NCBI GenBank assembly: GCA_009193035.1
Contig: SWDT01000061.1
Span: 62,001 to 126,000, forward strand
Source of the DNA: Halicephalobus mephisto
Taxonomy: Eukaryota; Nematoda; Chromadorea; Rhabditida; Panagrolaimidae
Reading direction: 5' to 3'
DNA length: 64,000 bases
Shown: positions 1-11,100 of the stretch, piece by piece
Position numbering within the stretch: the first letter of the stretch is position 1
Layout of the letters: every line of letters begins with the position of its first letter
The notes under the pieces: model-generated
Seen by the model: only the letters and a program-made list of their open reading frames with translations
Told to the model about the DNA's origin: nothing
The model's database searches: none
Translations under genes and position numbers: made by a program

Positions 1-139
1 ATTTAAAAAAAGTAAATTTTCATATATCGAAGTTTAAGAAAAATAAATTCCCATATATCGAAGTTTAAAAAAAATTAATTTTTATATATGAAAAGTGTAA
101 AAAATTTAAATTTCATATGTGAAAAGTTTAAAAACTTAC

Positions 140-754
140 ATTTGACGCCTGAAACAGCTTCTCGACGAGGTCAGTGCTTTCCACATCAGGAAGAACACAG
201 TCGGCTTCGTCCACGACGAGGTAATTGAGCTCTGAGAAGTAAGAAAAATCGCCATATTTTTCATATTCATCGTAGAAGGATCCGTAAGTGAAGATCCCGA
301 TGTCGAAATTCTGGCAATTTAAACGTTTTCCTTTGATCATGATCCCGATTCTGACTTCCGATCCAGAAACCAAATTCTGAAGTTGTTTGAAAACTGTTTC
401 AGCGGCGTTCATCGAACTTGTGAAAATCAAACTTTTCGGTTTTTTTCGATTTTTTTCAATTTTTTTAAAAATAGAATTTAATAAAATTATTAAAAAAGCG
501 AGGGATTTTCCGGATCCAGTAGGAGCGTTGATTACGAAATGAGCCTTTTGAAAAATCGGATTATTTGTCAATTTTCCTTCTAGGACTTTGAAAATCAAAT
601 ATTGGACTGGTCGAATGCTGTCGGTGAAGCCAGAAAGTTTTTCGATGATTTTTGGAAAATTTGGCAGAAATTCGCCCATGTCCAGTTCGTATTTCATGGA
701 TTCCCAACGTCCGATCAGTTCATTATCCAGAAAAATTTCGCCGTTTTCGTTCAT
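140..754 (-). CDS. DEAD-box RNA helicase, 5' part only
   Basis: This is the N-terminal part of a DEAD-box ATP-dependent RNA helicase; the rest lies beyond the left edge. Counting from the ATG at 754, a Q-motif-like RPVQ is at residues 48-51, the Walker A APTGSGKS at 77-84 and the Walker B DEAD at 182-185. The exon ends at a GTAAGTTTT donor at 139. The usual PTRELA motif Ia is replaced by FTSSMNAAE, and the region before DEAD is poorly conserved, so the protein is divergent and I do not assign a subfamily. An in-frame extension to 817 is open, but the ATG at 754 starts a more typical acidic N-terminus. Motif III and the second RecA domain should follow downstream of the donor. The helicase call is strong; the start is moderate. 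Confidence 0.8.
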
Positions 755-811
755 TTTAGAATCAAAAACATAATTTTTATATAAACAACAAAAAAACCGT
801 TGCTGATCACG

Positions 812-1035
812 AAACAAACTCCCGCCACGAAATTTCTAAACGACCATGATGACCATCGCTATCGACTGGTCAAAACAAAGCAAAATGGAAAAAATGGCAG
901 TCAAAAAACGAAATAAACTCCCGCCACGAAAATCATAAACGACCATGATAATCGTTATCAGTGGTTGGTCTCAATTATAAAAAGTGGAAAAATGGTTATC
1001 AAAATATGCAACCAACTCCCGCCACGAAAATCCAT
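812..1035. repeat. tandem repeat, ~98 bp x 2.3, upstream of the helicase gene
   Basis: Three copies of an AACTCCCGCCACGAAA block begin near 816, 915 and 1013, each followed by a related stretch (ACGACCATGAT... then TGG-rich). The repeat starts about 60 bp upstream of the helicase start and may be part of its promoter. CTCCCGCCA is E2F-like but not a full consensus. Confidence 0.75.
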
Positions 1036-1426
1036 GAGAACTTTCCCGAACTCTTTCGTTCCTAATTGTGAGCGCAATTTCGCCCAAAAACAACTCTATT
1101 TCTCCAACTTTTTGCATTTCATTATTAATATTGTTTTCCTACTTTCTACCATTACTGCAGAAGGATTACAAAGTAAATCTATTCCAGAAGACTATTCTGT
1201 CAGTAAAATTTCTGCCAAAAATGCAAGTTGCATAAAAACTGCTCATTCCCAACTGAACAATTTCAAAAATTATTATATCTGAACTAATGCCTTTCAATCC
1301 AAGCCTAAAAAACCAAAATTTACAGTTTTATCAAATGACTAAATGATAATACAAAAAACGAATAGCACAGTTGAAGAAACCCATAGATTCCGTGGAAAAA
1401 AATAACTGAAAGACTAGACTTCAAAC
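1036..1426. other. intergenic, probably SNRK 3' untranslated region
   Basis: No exon with credible splice sites was found on either strand. The part next to 1427 should be 3' UTR of the minus-strand SNRK gene. A 105-codon plus-strand frame across 965-1282 begins inside the tandem repeat and shows no domain or exon structure. Confidence 0.5.
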
Positions 1427-4400
1427 TCATTTGACAACTCCGGAAATAACCAGTGGTATTCTTCCTTCGAGATCATTGTTGATATTAGTGAATTCAGAAA
1501 GCCAAACTGTAGATTTTTTATTTCTTCGTTCGTCGTCAGAAGAACATCCAGAGTCAGTCGTTCTACTACTTCCTGACATGCTGAGTAAATCCATTTCCTG
1601 AGAATCCTAAAAACATAAGTGTAATTTCGAAACTGATTATTTTAGATTTTTTGAATTCCCGCGCAGCAGCGAGTGAGAGCATGGAAACAACAAAACTGGC
1701 AACTTTTACAGAAACCGACTCTCGTCGTCACTCGCGCTTCGCTCCACTTCCACAACAATCCTAAAATTCCTAAAAAATCTAAAAATTCGCGTTTAAAAAT
1801 TAAAACTTTTTTAGAATTTTCAAATTTTCATATAAAAAATAGTATAAAAATAATAAAATCGACAATTTTTAAAAATTTTTTGAATAATTCTGATTTTTAT
1901 AAAATTTATTTTTAAAATAATTTTAACTTACTTCATTAACATCTGAACATCTCGAATAATTTCTTAAATCTTCATCATCAATAAAACCAAACATATCTAG
2001 TTCAATAGATTTCGATCTTCTTAATGGTCGATAAAAATTATCTCCATATCTTGTTAATGGATCATTATGACAACACCATCTGATTTTTGTTGGAGATTCG
2101 GGTTCATCGTTAATTTTAAATTCATTTTTAAAATTTAATGATTCTTGTAACCAATCATGTAAAGCTTCTTTAGCCGTTGACGATCTATTAAATAACGATA
2201 TTCTCGGCAAAGAATCATGTTCCAAAATAGGCTGTAATGGTATGCAAATTTGTCTTGAAAAAACCGATATATCAGATTCACTATATATCGATCTAGAAGA
2301 ACATGGACTATCCGGATATCCTTTGGCCATATCTTGTGTACCTTTATTATTACAATTATTTTCATTTGATTGTTTTTCCGAATTAGGTGGTTCTTCTAAA
2401 ATTGTCTGTTCTTTCATCGAATTCGATCTTTTCGGACCATGACTTCCACCTCCACCTCCTGTTCCATCATCATCATTATTTTTATCTTCTGGATTTCTTC
2501 TACAATATTTAGAACCAATTAAATTCAATTTTCTTTCATTAGAATCATCATCAGATGTCTCACTAGAAGAGCAACTTGTCGATCTCCTGGATCTAGAAAC
2601 GAATCTCTGATGTTGATCGTATCTTCTGGCCATATCGGGGGACACCACTGCCTGTCTCGGTCTGATGACTCTCACCGAGGAATACGTCGTTTCATCTTTC
2701 GAAAGCGGAGCACTAGATTTCGATAAAGACACACTTCCAGTGAATCCAATTGAAGCAGATCTGTTTCCTCTTCCAAGATGGGGTCCTTTCTGATGCGGTA
2801 TCGTACTTACAGACCTAGGAGCATTACCAACTACAGCAGGAACGTCATTACCGTCTTCTCCTTCTTCACATATTCCCAGTAAATGAGGTGATGAACTTAA
2901 TTTTCTCATACCTCCACTTCCAGAAGGTACTGTAACTTTCAATTTCATAAAACTTGCAGAAATAGCTGGTGATGTTCGACCACTTGAATTCGGCGATGGA
3001 CTTCTGCTTGATATTCTTGAATCAGGCGATGCTGCTCTTTTCATTCCACTTGATAATCTTGAAAATTCTAATAAATCATGAATTGCTTGAGGCGAAATTC
3101 TATCACGTGAAGAATTAAGTAAATTTCCAGAAAACATTGAAACTGATGGAGACGAATTTCTGAAAAAAAAATTAATTATTTTTTTTAAATAAAAAATAAA
3201 AATCAGAGTTACCACAGCAAAACTAGGAAATTTTTTATTTTTAAGCTTAAGCAAATTTCAGGAAAAAAATAATTCAAAAAAATAAATTAGGTGAAAGTAA
3301 TTTTTGAAAGAATTTCTAAAAAATTTAAAAACTGGAAAAAAATAAAATTAAAAAATATGGGAAAAATTAATGAAATTTTTAATAAAGATTTAAAAATTAA
3401 AAAATATTAAAAATTAATAAAATATTTTCAAAATATTAAAAAATTAATAAAATATTTTTAAAAATATTAAAAATTAATTATTTTAAAAATAGTAAAAAAT
3501 TAAATATTTTAAAAATATTAAAAAATTAATAAAATATTTTGAAAATATTAAAAATTAATTATTTTAAAAATATTAAAAATTAATAAAATATTTTGAAAAT
3601 ATTAAAAAATTAATTATTTTAAAAATAGTAAAAAATTAATAAAATATTTTTAAAAATATTAAAAATTAATAAAGTATTTTGAAAATATTAAAAAATTAAT
3701 TATTTTAAAAATAGTAAAAAATTAATTATTTTAAAAATATAGACATTATAAACTCCAAGCACAATAAAATTTTAGTCCAAAATCCAAGCTTATAGAAATT
3801 TAACCTTCTAAGCAATGGAGATTGTAGAAACCTCTTTTTAGCCATAGCTGAATAAAACGATGTTGGAGCTGATGGAGTTCTTATAATACTTATTCCTTTT
3901 TTATTCTTTTTTTCATTTGAAAAATTACTTATTTCTTGTTCAATGTCAGATATATCAATACTTGTCGAACTTCTTAACATTTTTTTTCTTCTTTCCGATA
4001 TTTTATAATTTTTTATAATTATTTCTTCGTTTAATAATCCTTCAGAAAACTGTTGTTCTCCAAGTTCTCTAATTGGAGACAATTCATCAAAAAAATTCTT
4101 TGTTTCGTTATTTGGATTTAATTCAAATTCAAGTTTAGCAACAACATCTGCCACCAAAAACGATGTTGAATCATCTTCTTCCAAAATCGGATTAAAACTT
4201 TCACATGAAGACGCTCTCGATGTAACGAGACTATGACGTGAACTATGTTGAGAATGTTCTCTTCGTAACGTTGTCGTTAACGGTAATGTGTCTTTGTAAA
4301 ATCTTCAAAAAAAACAAAAAAACTCAAAAAATTGCTATGGCAAAATGAGGAAAAAATTTAAAAAAACAAACCTTGATGATTGTCTGGACGATTTCATATA

Positions 4401-6340
4401 AGTCGAAAGTTCTTCTTCTGATTCTTCTTTCAAAATCGTACAAGCTCTTCTCGATGTACTTCCTCTCCAAGAATTACTTCTTGATCTACTGTGATAATTC
4501 GGCGTTGTTGAACCCGTCGATGAAACCGTCGCAGGATCGCCAAATTCACTTAATTCATCTTCTTTGTTCGATTTCAAAAGTAACCTATTAGCCTGTTCTT
4601 CTCTATAACTCGCCAATACTCTTTCAGCAAGCAAATAATAAGTAGCAGTAATGTAACTATAGTCATCATTGTCAATTGCTGTAATTATGTCCTCTTCTGT
4701 CGCTATTCCTCCAGCAACCATTTGATCTATAATCGTCGAATGAGCAGAAACAGGAAGTTGATCTTTCACAATTAAAGGCAAAATTTCAGCATGACCTCTA
4801 TCCCCGGCTATTACCCAAGAAAATTGAACAATTTCGAATAAAGTCGCCCTCTTAGAGGGATCACGTACTAACATTCTTCCAATTAATCTAAAAAATACAT
4901 TATAAAAATCAAAAAAATCAAAAAATTAAAAAAACTTTTTAAATTCAAAGAAAAAAAGGAAAAAAATTCCTCTTAATTTAAAAAAAAATTGGAAAAAAGT
5001 AAAAAATAAAAAAATTTAATAAAAAAAAGTTTAAAAAAATTAATAAAAAGTTAAAAAAAATTAATAAAAATTAATAAAAAGTTTAAAAAAATTAATAAAA
5101 AGTAAAAAAAATTAATAAAAAAAGTTTTAAAAAATTAATAAAAAGTTAAAAAAATTAATAAAAAAAAGTTTTAAAAAATTAATAAAAATTTTAAAAAATT
5201 AATAAAAAGTTAAAAAAACTCACTGTTTGCATGGCTGGGAAACGTAATCTGGAACTACGTATCGACAATCCAGAATTTTAGTCAAAGTTTCGGATTCATT
5301 GGTTTCTTGAAAAGGAAGTCGTCCACAAACTAGCATATACAGTATTACTCCCAAGGACCAGACATCCACGGCAGGGGCGTCGTAGGCGTCTCCTAGAAGA
5401 ATCTCAGGAGCAGAATAAGCCAGACTTCCACACGACGTCTGAAGTTGCTGACCAGGAGTGAATAAATTCGAAAATCCAAAATCAGTCAACTTGACCATTC
5501 CTAGTTTTTCAAAAAACACAACATTTTCAGGTTTAAGATCCCGATGAACAACGTGAAGAGTATGACAGTAATCTATGGCTTTGATTATCTGACTAAAGTA
5601 CTGCTGAGCATCTGATTCCTTGATTCCTTTGTTTTCGTTCCTCATGATGTACTCAAACATGTCGTAATCTCCTAGTTCCAGAATCAAAAACAGCTTACTA
5701 GACGTGTCAATGACTTCATAGAGTCTGACGATGTTCGGATGTTGCACGAGTTTCATACAACGAACCTAAAAAACAAAACTCATATATAAAAAATAAAATT
5801 CATATATAAAAAAATAAAATTCATATATAAAAAATAAAATCCATATATAAAAAAACAAAATCCATGTATAAAAAATAAAATCCATATATGAAGAAGTATT
5901 TGAATTCATATATAAAAAGGTTAAACTTATATATGAAAAAAAGTAAACTTCTATGAATTTTACTTTATATATATTAGGAAATACCTAAACTAATATATAT
6001 ATTAAACATGTGAAAAAGAATAAAATTGATATATGAAATCTGAATTTGCGAATAAAAAAATAAAACAAACCTCTTGCATCATGTGAGATTGAGAAACTGG
6101 ATCAAGTTTGGTTTTATCGATGACTTTTACGGCTACCTGCAAGATTTTATGATTATATAATTGTAAAATTATTAAAATTATTAAAATTAAAGAAAAACAA
6201 ACTTTTTCACCCGTGAAGACATGTTTGGCAAGTTTGACGACGGCGAAATGTCCTTTGCCAATTGTGTGTTCCAAATCATAGAGTCCGGCGATTCTGGCGT
6301 CGTGGATACTGAGTTTCCTCGGGCCTAATTTTCCTGGCAT
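1427..6340 (-). CDS. SNRK: SNF-related serine/threonine kinase (SNRK)
   Basis: AMPK-related kinase of the LKB1-activated family. Seven exons join in frame: 6340-6203, 6136-6071, 5765-5224, 4887-4372, 4302-3805, 3159-1932 and 1606-1427, giving 1055 residues (human SNRK has 765). The Gly loop GKGHFAVVK is at 28-36, the VAVK lysine is K50, the HRD aspartate D144, the DFG aspartate D163, the likely LKB1 target T178 in QTSCGS, and APE at 188-190. A UBA-like segment ([12 protein letters not shown] to [11 protein letters not shown]) follows the kinase, as in SNRK. The long C-terminal half is Ser/Arg-rich, low in complexity and not conserved with vertebrates as far as I can tell. The start fits the family N-terminus (IAGLYDLE). 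Introns are AT-rich and one carries a dispersed hairpin repeat. Gene identity is very secure. Confidence 0.95.
1648..1790. repeat. dispersed hairpin repeat, copy 1, inside the last SNRK intron
   Basis: A GC-rich block in an AT-rich intron starts GAATTCCCGCGC, holds AAAACTGGCAA in the middle and ends AATCCTAAAATTCC. It aligns along its whole length with 52014-52150. GCGAGTGA near the left and TCACTCGC near the right are inverted, so the block could fold into a hairpin. Confidence 0.7.
3290..3760. repeat. AT-only tandem array in SNRK intron 5
   Basis: Units of the form AAAATATTAAAAATTAATA recur about every 30-60 bp with small variations. The array ends just before the following exon boundary and has no coding potential. 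Confidence 0.7.
4930..5215. repeat. AT-rich short tandem repeats in SNRK intron 3
   Basis: AATTAATAAAAAGTTTAAAA-type units repeat through almost the whole intron between the exons ending at 5224 and starting at 4887. Confidence 0.65.
5770..5965. repeat. TCATATATAAAAAATAAAAT tandem repeat in SNRK intron 2
   Basis: At least six 21-23 bp units (AAAATTCATATATAAAAAAT) lie next to the acceptor of exon 3, then decay into related TATATA-rich sequence. Confidence 0.65.
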
Positions 6341-8836
6341 TGTGGATCAGGACCAAATACAAAATTTAAATCAACAGACTGCCCACAAATAGGAGAGTAA
6401 ATTTAATTTCATGACGTGTTTAAATAAGCTGAAAAAAAATTAATTTATATATGGAAATTTGCATATAAGAATGTTTAAAATAATGTGAAAAAAGTACAAT
6501 AAAAATATGAAGAAATATTTTATATAAACGGATTACTAAAGTCGACAAGTTGGAAAGCGCGGCCGTGAGCGTATGCTTGTGTGTATCGACTGCCTGACTG
6601 GCGGCTGGATGTGTGCTAGAGCAAGGGAAGGCCGTTGGCTGACACTCAAAAAACAAATACGAAAATTGATAAAAGAAAAAAATTTTTGACGAATTTGAGG
6701 TAAAACTTTGATGTCTTCTCAAATCAGAAACAATAAAAATGGAATGACTTTTGACAGTTATTTTCACGTGGTTTATATTCTCAAAGAAAATAAAAAAAGA
6801 TCACTTTCAGAATAACGACAAAAGAATAAAAAAGATCAAAAAGTTTAATTTTAGAAAATTTTATATGGAAATTAAAATGAAAGCCAAACAAAAATCAATT
6901 AGCAAAACCCTCTCCCGGATTTACCAGTTTATCCTTTTTTATAACTTTTCGCTCATTAAAAATGACATTCCGGACCGGCAGGAAATACACAAAACGATAA
7001 TCCTGGTCAAAAAAGATTTTATTGGCAAGTAAAGAGCCATTTTTGCATTATAAGAGAAAAACAAACATGATTAACCTCAGTTATGGGAATCTTTGGACAA
7101 TTTTTCCCTTTTGAGCGGCCCGGAAATGAGTCTTGTTAGGAAAGTTGGGGAAAACACTTGCCCGTTTTTCCTTTTCGACAGATTAGGAAGTTTTTTAACG
7201 AACCAAAAAGAAAAAGTTTAATTTCGATTTTTATATATAAAAAATAACAATTTACGATTGGAAGACATAAATTCGAAGAATTTTTTTCAATTTACGATGT
7301 CTGGAAAGAAAGATGGAAAATCTAGAAAATAATTTTTGAAGACTCAAAATAATCACTGCTAAGCAACTAAGCCTTCTGAAACGGCTTTGGAGGTAATGCA
7401 ACATTTTCTCATTCTATAAAACGCCTCTGGCACTTGAAGCCAGAAAGTCTAATCACACTATTTTAAAATTAAAAATGAATATTTTTGGAAATTTGTCTCG
7501 ACGCGAATTTTTTTAAATTAAAAAAATAAAAATATTCAATTTTTAAATTAAAAAAATAAAAATATTCAATTTTTAAATTAAAAAAAAAATAAAAATATTT
7601 AATTTTTAAATTAAAAAAAATTAATTTTTACAAAAATAAAATTTAAAAAATAGAAATATTTAATTTTTAATTTAAAAAAAAATTAATTTGTGCAAAAATT
7701 AAAATAAATATTTTAGAAAATTGTCTCGACACGAATTTCCGGAATTCTTAGAAAATGTCAGAATTGAGGGTTTCTGTTAATTTCCAAGTTCCGAGAAATT
7801 TTAAAACAACTTCGAAACTTCTGAAAATTCTATTTTGATAAATATCAAAATTAAAAGTAGTTTAAAAAGTCAAAAATTTAGGTTTCCGATCATTTTAAAA
7901 AAATCCAGAAATTTCACTTTCAAAAAAAATATAAAAATAATTTTAAAAATTTGTTTCGACACAAATTTCTGAAATTCTTGATTTTAGGTTTTCTAAAAAT
8001 TTATGAAATTAAATTTTTTTTTAATAATTTTCTAAAATTTAAAATTTTTTTTATTAATTTTCTAATTTTTAAAATTTCTTTATTAATTTCCTAATTTTTA
8101 AATTTTTTTTTATTAATTTTCTAATTTTTTTATTTTTTAAATTTTTTTTATTAATTTTCGAAATTTTCTAATTTTTTAAATTTTTTTTTTAAATTTTCAA
8201 TAAATTTCAAAATTCCGAATTCAAAAATCTCTAAAAAATTTAGTTTCAAAAAAATCTTCGTTTTTTGAACATTAAACTAAAAATAAAGCTGTTTTCGAAA
8301 AAATTCAATTTAGCAAATTTTCTATTTTTCAAAAAAATAAAAAATAAAAATTCACTCAAACAGGTGTTTCCAAATTTTTAAACATATTCAATAATCTATC
8401 ATATGTGAAACATTTTTAATTTATTGAATAAAATTAAAAATTTAAATTTTAAAAATAAAATCAATAAAAAAAACTAATGACAAACAATCCATCACATGAA
8501 AGACAGAATCCGGGTTTTCCCGACAAGGTTATCATTTTCGTTATCAAATAAAGGTCGACAATAAAGTTTGATTATTTTTTTCTTTTCAAGTGGAAATTCC
8601 ATTTTTTTCGAGAAAATAGAACAAGAATCTCTCAAAAAAATTGATTACAAATTTGAAAGAAAATTCAATCTTTTAACAATTGGGTAATTTTCAACTTCAA
8701 AAAAAAGTCAAAAATTTTTCCGACGAGACAATCGTCGAGACGAGGACGAAGAAACCAAAACTCAATCAGCTAACGACACCTGTTCTGTTTTTTGGATGTT
8801 CTTTAAACAAAAAATTAATATTAATTTTCACAAATA
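6341..8836. other. intergenic region upstream of SNRK
   Basis: No gene is recognised in this 2.5-kb stretch. The part next to 6340 is presumably SNRK 5' UTR and promoter. Poly-A and TTTTTAAATTAAAAAA-type tandem units fill about 7,500-8,200. GC-richer islands lie at about 6541-6650, 6890-7010 and 7080-7190. Confidence 0.5.
6541..6650. promoter_or_regulatory. GC-rich island upstream of SNRK, candidate promoter
   Basis: The island (AAAGCGCGGCCGTGAGCGTA and following) stands out sharply from flanking DNA that is mostly A and T. It lies 200-300 bp upstream of the SNRK ATG. No exon with sound splice sites fits it, so promoter or 5' UTR exon is inferred from composition and position only. Confidence 0.35.
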
Positions 8837-9550
8837 TTAAGCAGGTCTTCTTCGTCTATGATATGAACCATAATTTCCTAAATTTCCATCTTTTCCTGAA
8901 TGACTTCTATCAACAACCATGTCAAAAAACTTATTTAATTGCATTCTTTCAGTAGATCCAGGAAGTAGACCATTCCTACAATCCACATTAATTGCCAAAG
9001 TCTGTGGTTGCAACTTCAACTTGGCGAGTTTAGCATCATTATGTCCACGACTTGGATAAAGATCGAAATGACTTCCTGTCAAAAACAATCAACTTAAAAA
9101 AACTAGCAATCACCAAAACTTACCGACAATCAAAGTAGGAAGATGCTGATTAGATTCAAAGTCAGCTGCAAAAGCAATTGGTTGAAGTGGATTTGTTTGT
9201 TTTTTTCTATCAAATTGTGGGGGTTCATATAGTAAATTAGCCCATTGAAGAAGATTTTCTTCACTTTTTTTGTTAGATAGATCATGAATAAAGATAACTC
9301 CACATGCATCATCCATGAAAACCTCACGTGCTGCCCTTCTATGGACAAAAGCACCACCAACATCCCATAGTTCAATTATTTCGTTTGTTTCTCGAGGGGT
9401 TCCAGCAGCATAGGAATGTTCCGTGACTTCTATGTTGCATCCGACAGTACTTATGACTGGTTTATCCCGATCATTGCAGACTGCATTCACAAATGTCGTT
9501 TTTCCCACTCCCGGATCCCCGAGAACGAGGACTTTGTTGGCCAAATTCAT
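8837..9550 (-). CDS. RABL3: Rab-like GTPase RABL3
   Basis: Small Ras-family GTPase of the RABL3 group, which lacks a prenylation motif. Two exons, 9550-9124 and 9075-8837. P-loop GDPGVGKTTF is near the N-terminus, the switch region reads TVGCNIEV, and the switch II motif is ELWDVGG. HDLSNKKSEENLLQW matches the RABL3-specific stretch of the vertebrate protein. The guanine-specificity motif is altered: the family's GTKLD is replaced by GSHFD across the exon junction. The C-terminus RRRRPA has no CAAX cysteine. A TTTTCCAG acceptor at 9622 places a 71-nt leader before the ATG. That acceptor is only about 33 nt past the stop of DPH4, so the gene is probably the last of a three-gene operon. A GTG codon upstream of the ATG is in frame but unlikely to be used. 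Confidence 0.92.
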
Positions 9551-9655
9551 AGAGCAAACCACTCTTACGTCAAGAAACTCCTGTCAGACGTCCGGTGGAT
9601 TGATTAACGAGCTTTCACGACCTGGAAAATCAAAATAAAATTAGCTCTGAGATTA

Positions 9656-10110
9656 TTAGAAAACCTTCAGTTTGACAGAGCAGCTAGAACAATCAAACAC
9701 AGCGAAATCGATGATTTTGTCCAAATCTTCCTTTTCGATCAAGTACAAATCGCCGCAACAACGACAATCAGGAAGGAAATCTAGACCCTCGTTTTCCGTA
9801 TTTTGACACGTGTTCCACTCAAATACGTCAACAATGCCAAAAGTATCGTCCTCTCGAAGCTTCTGTTCCTTCAACCACAAATCGTATTTCTTTCTTTTTT
9901 CAGAATCCCTGAAGAAAAAAGTAGGTGAAAATAAGGAAAGTAAATTTCTCACTTGAGAATCTCGTAGGCTTTTTGGATTTGTCCAAAAGCTTCAAGATCA
10001 GCAGCCCCCTTGTCCGGGTGGACGATCCTCAAAGTATCAAAGTAAGCGTGCTTGAGTTCCTGGAATGTGGCTCCTTGAGAAGTATTCAACAAATCGTAGA
10101 AAGTTCTCAT
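9656..10110 (-). CDS. DNAJC24: DPH4/DNAJC24, diphthamide pathway J-protein
   Basis: J-domain protein with a CSL zinc finger, expected to serve diphthamide synthesis on elongation factor 2 as an electron carrier and co-chaperone. Two exons, 10110-9953 and 9908-9656, encode 136 residues, close to the human 149. The HPD motif is in RIVHPDKG. The zinc-binding end has DCRCCG and CSSC, the four-cysteine pattern of CSL fingers. The start is set by a TTTCAG acceptor at 10123, 12 nt before the ATG, which fits trans-splicing. An AATAAA on the minus strand at 10213-10208 lies about 85 nt upstream of that acceptor, the arrangement expected between operon genes. The RABL3 acceptor follows 33 nt after the stop. 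Confidence 0.9.
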
Positions 10111-10281
10111 CCGTCCATTAGTCTGAAATTTGCATACAAGAACATGAATGAAAATCAAATACTCGGGGACAAGAACCCGAATCACCATCATCATATAATA
10201 CAAAAAGTTTATTTTATATTACAAGTAAGGCACCGATATAATGAGCAACGGGTGATATCTGGATAAGTGAGATCAACAGCG

Positions 10282-10628
10282 TTACAGTTCGTCATTAAGT
10301 TCGACTCGTGTGAAGATTTCGCTGAATTTGCGGATGACCCAAGGGAAAGCGACATCTGCGTAAACCATAAGGGCAACCAGGACGATGAAGGTATACATAA
10401 TAAACTGAAACATGAAAGTTTTATATATAAAAAACAACTTTTATGTAAAAAGTGAAAAGTTACCTTGAAAGAGTAGATCAAAGCCGTTAATAAAGTCCAA
10501 ACGAGAGGTGTCATGATGATCAGCGATCGGTAGTACCCGAGAATCCCAAAAGCGGGGAAAACGGCCAGCAAAACCACCGCGATACACAAGGATATGGCCA
10601 ACTTGATCGGGATGACTTTCTTCAACAT
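10282..10628 (-). CDS. small multi-pass membrane protein, unrecognised
   Basis: Two exons, 10628-10464 and 10404-10282, encode 95 residues and close in frame. Three hydrophobic segments are visible at about residues 9-31, 34-52 and 56-72, followed by a short charged tail (RKFSEIFTRVELNDEL). A basic MLKKVIPIK start precedes the first segment. I do not recognise the family. A TTTTTCCAG acceptor at 10659 lies 30 nt upstream of the ATG. It is the first gene of a same-strand trio with DPH4 and RABL3, and its AATAAA at 10213-10208 fits polyadenylation just before the DPH4 acceptor. Gene reality is well supported; function is unknown. Confidence 0.75.
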
Positions 10629-10658
10629 CCTGAATCTCCTCTGGTGGAACCTCCCAAG

Positions 10659-11100
10659 CTGGAAAAAGTCGTCAATTATGCGGAACTAGGGCTATTCTAA
10701 CACTAAAACCAAAAACAACAATCCAAAAACAAAAACAAGCTCGAAAAACGGACAATGAACCGCCTGCCTCACTTCCGGGATTTCGAAATACCAAAGAAAT
10801 AACCAGTCACATTTCGCCAAAGCAGCGATCAGTTTTGTCTTTGAAAATTTGTGAAATTCCGTAAATTTTTAAGTTTGAAACTCCCATTAGAAAATTTCGG
10901 GTTTTGTTGAATCTGGAAACGGCGATGAATAAAGTCCCTCAAAAATGGGCTTTTTGAAGGATTTCTCAATGAGGTCTGTGGTCGTCAATTATTCCTCGCC
11001 CGTCTTTCAAAAAGAGGTTGGTTGCCAGACTTGCCTCTCCATTTTTTATTTCGGGCTGTTTTAAAGACGTTCATGCCCGTTTTTCCGTTTTTTAGTAATT
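10659..11100. promoter_or_regulatory. probable promoter region of the three-gene operon
   Basis: Mixed-composition DNA immediately upstream of the first operon gene, less AT-rich than usual for the window, with no supported exon. The promoter role is inferred from position. Confidence 0.35.

Noticed and set aside
965..1282. 105-codon plus-strand open frame
   Set aside because: It starts inside a tandem repeat, has no domain, and overlaps probable 3' UTR of SNRK.
6420..6767. 115-codon minus-strand frame upstream of SNRK
   Set aside because: Hydrophobic, T-rich translation of AT-rich DNA with a short GC island; no splice sites or conserved motif.
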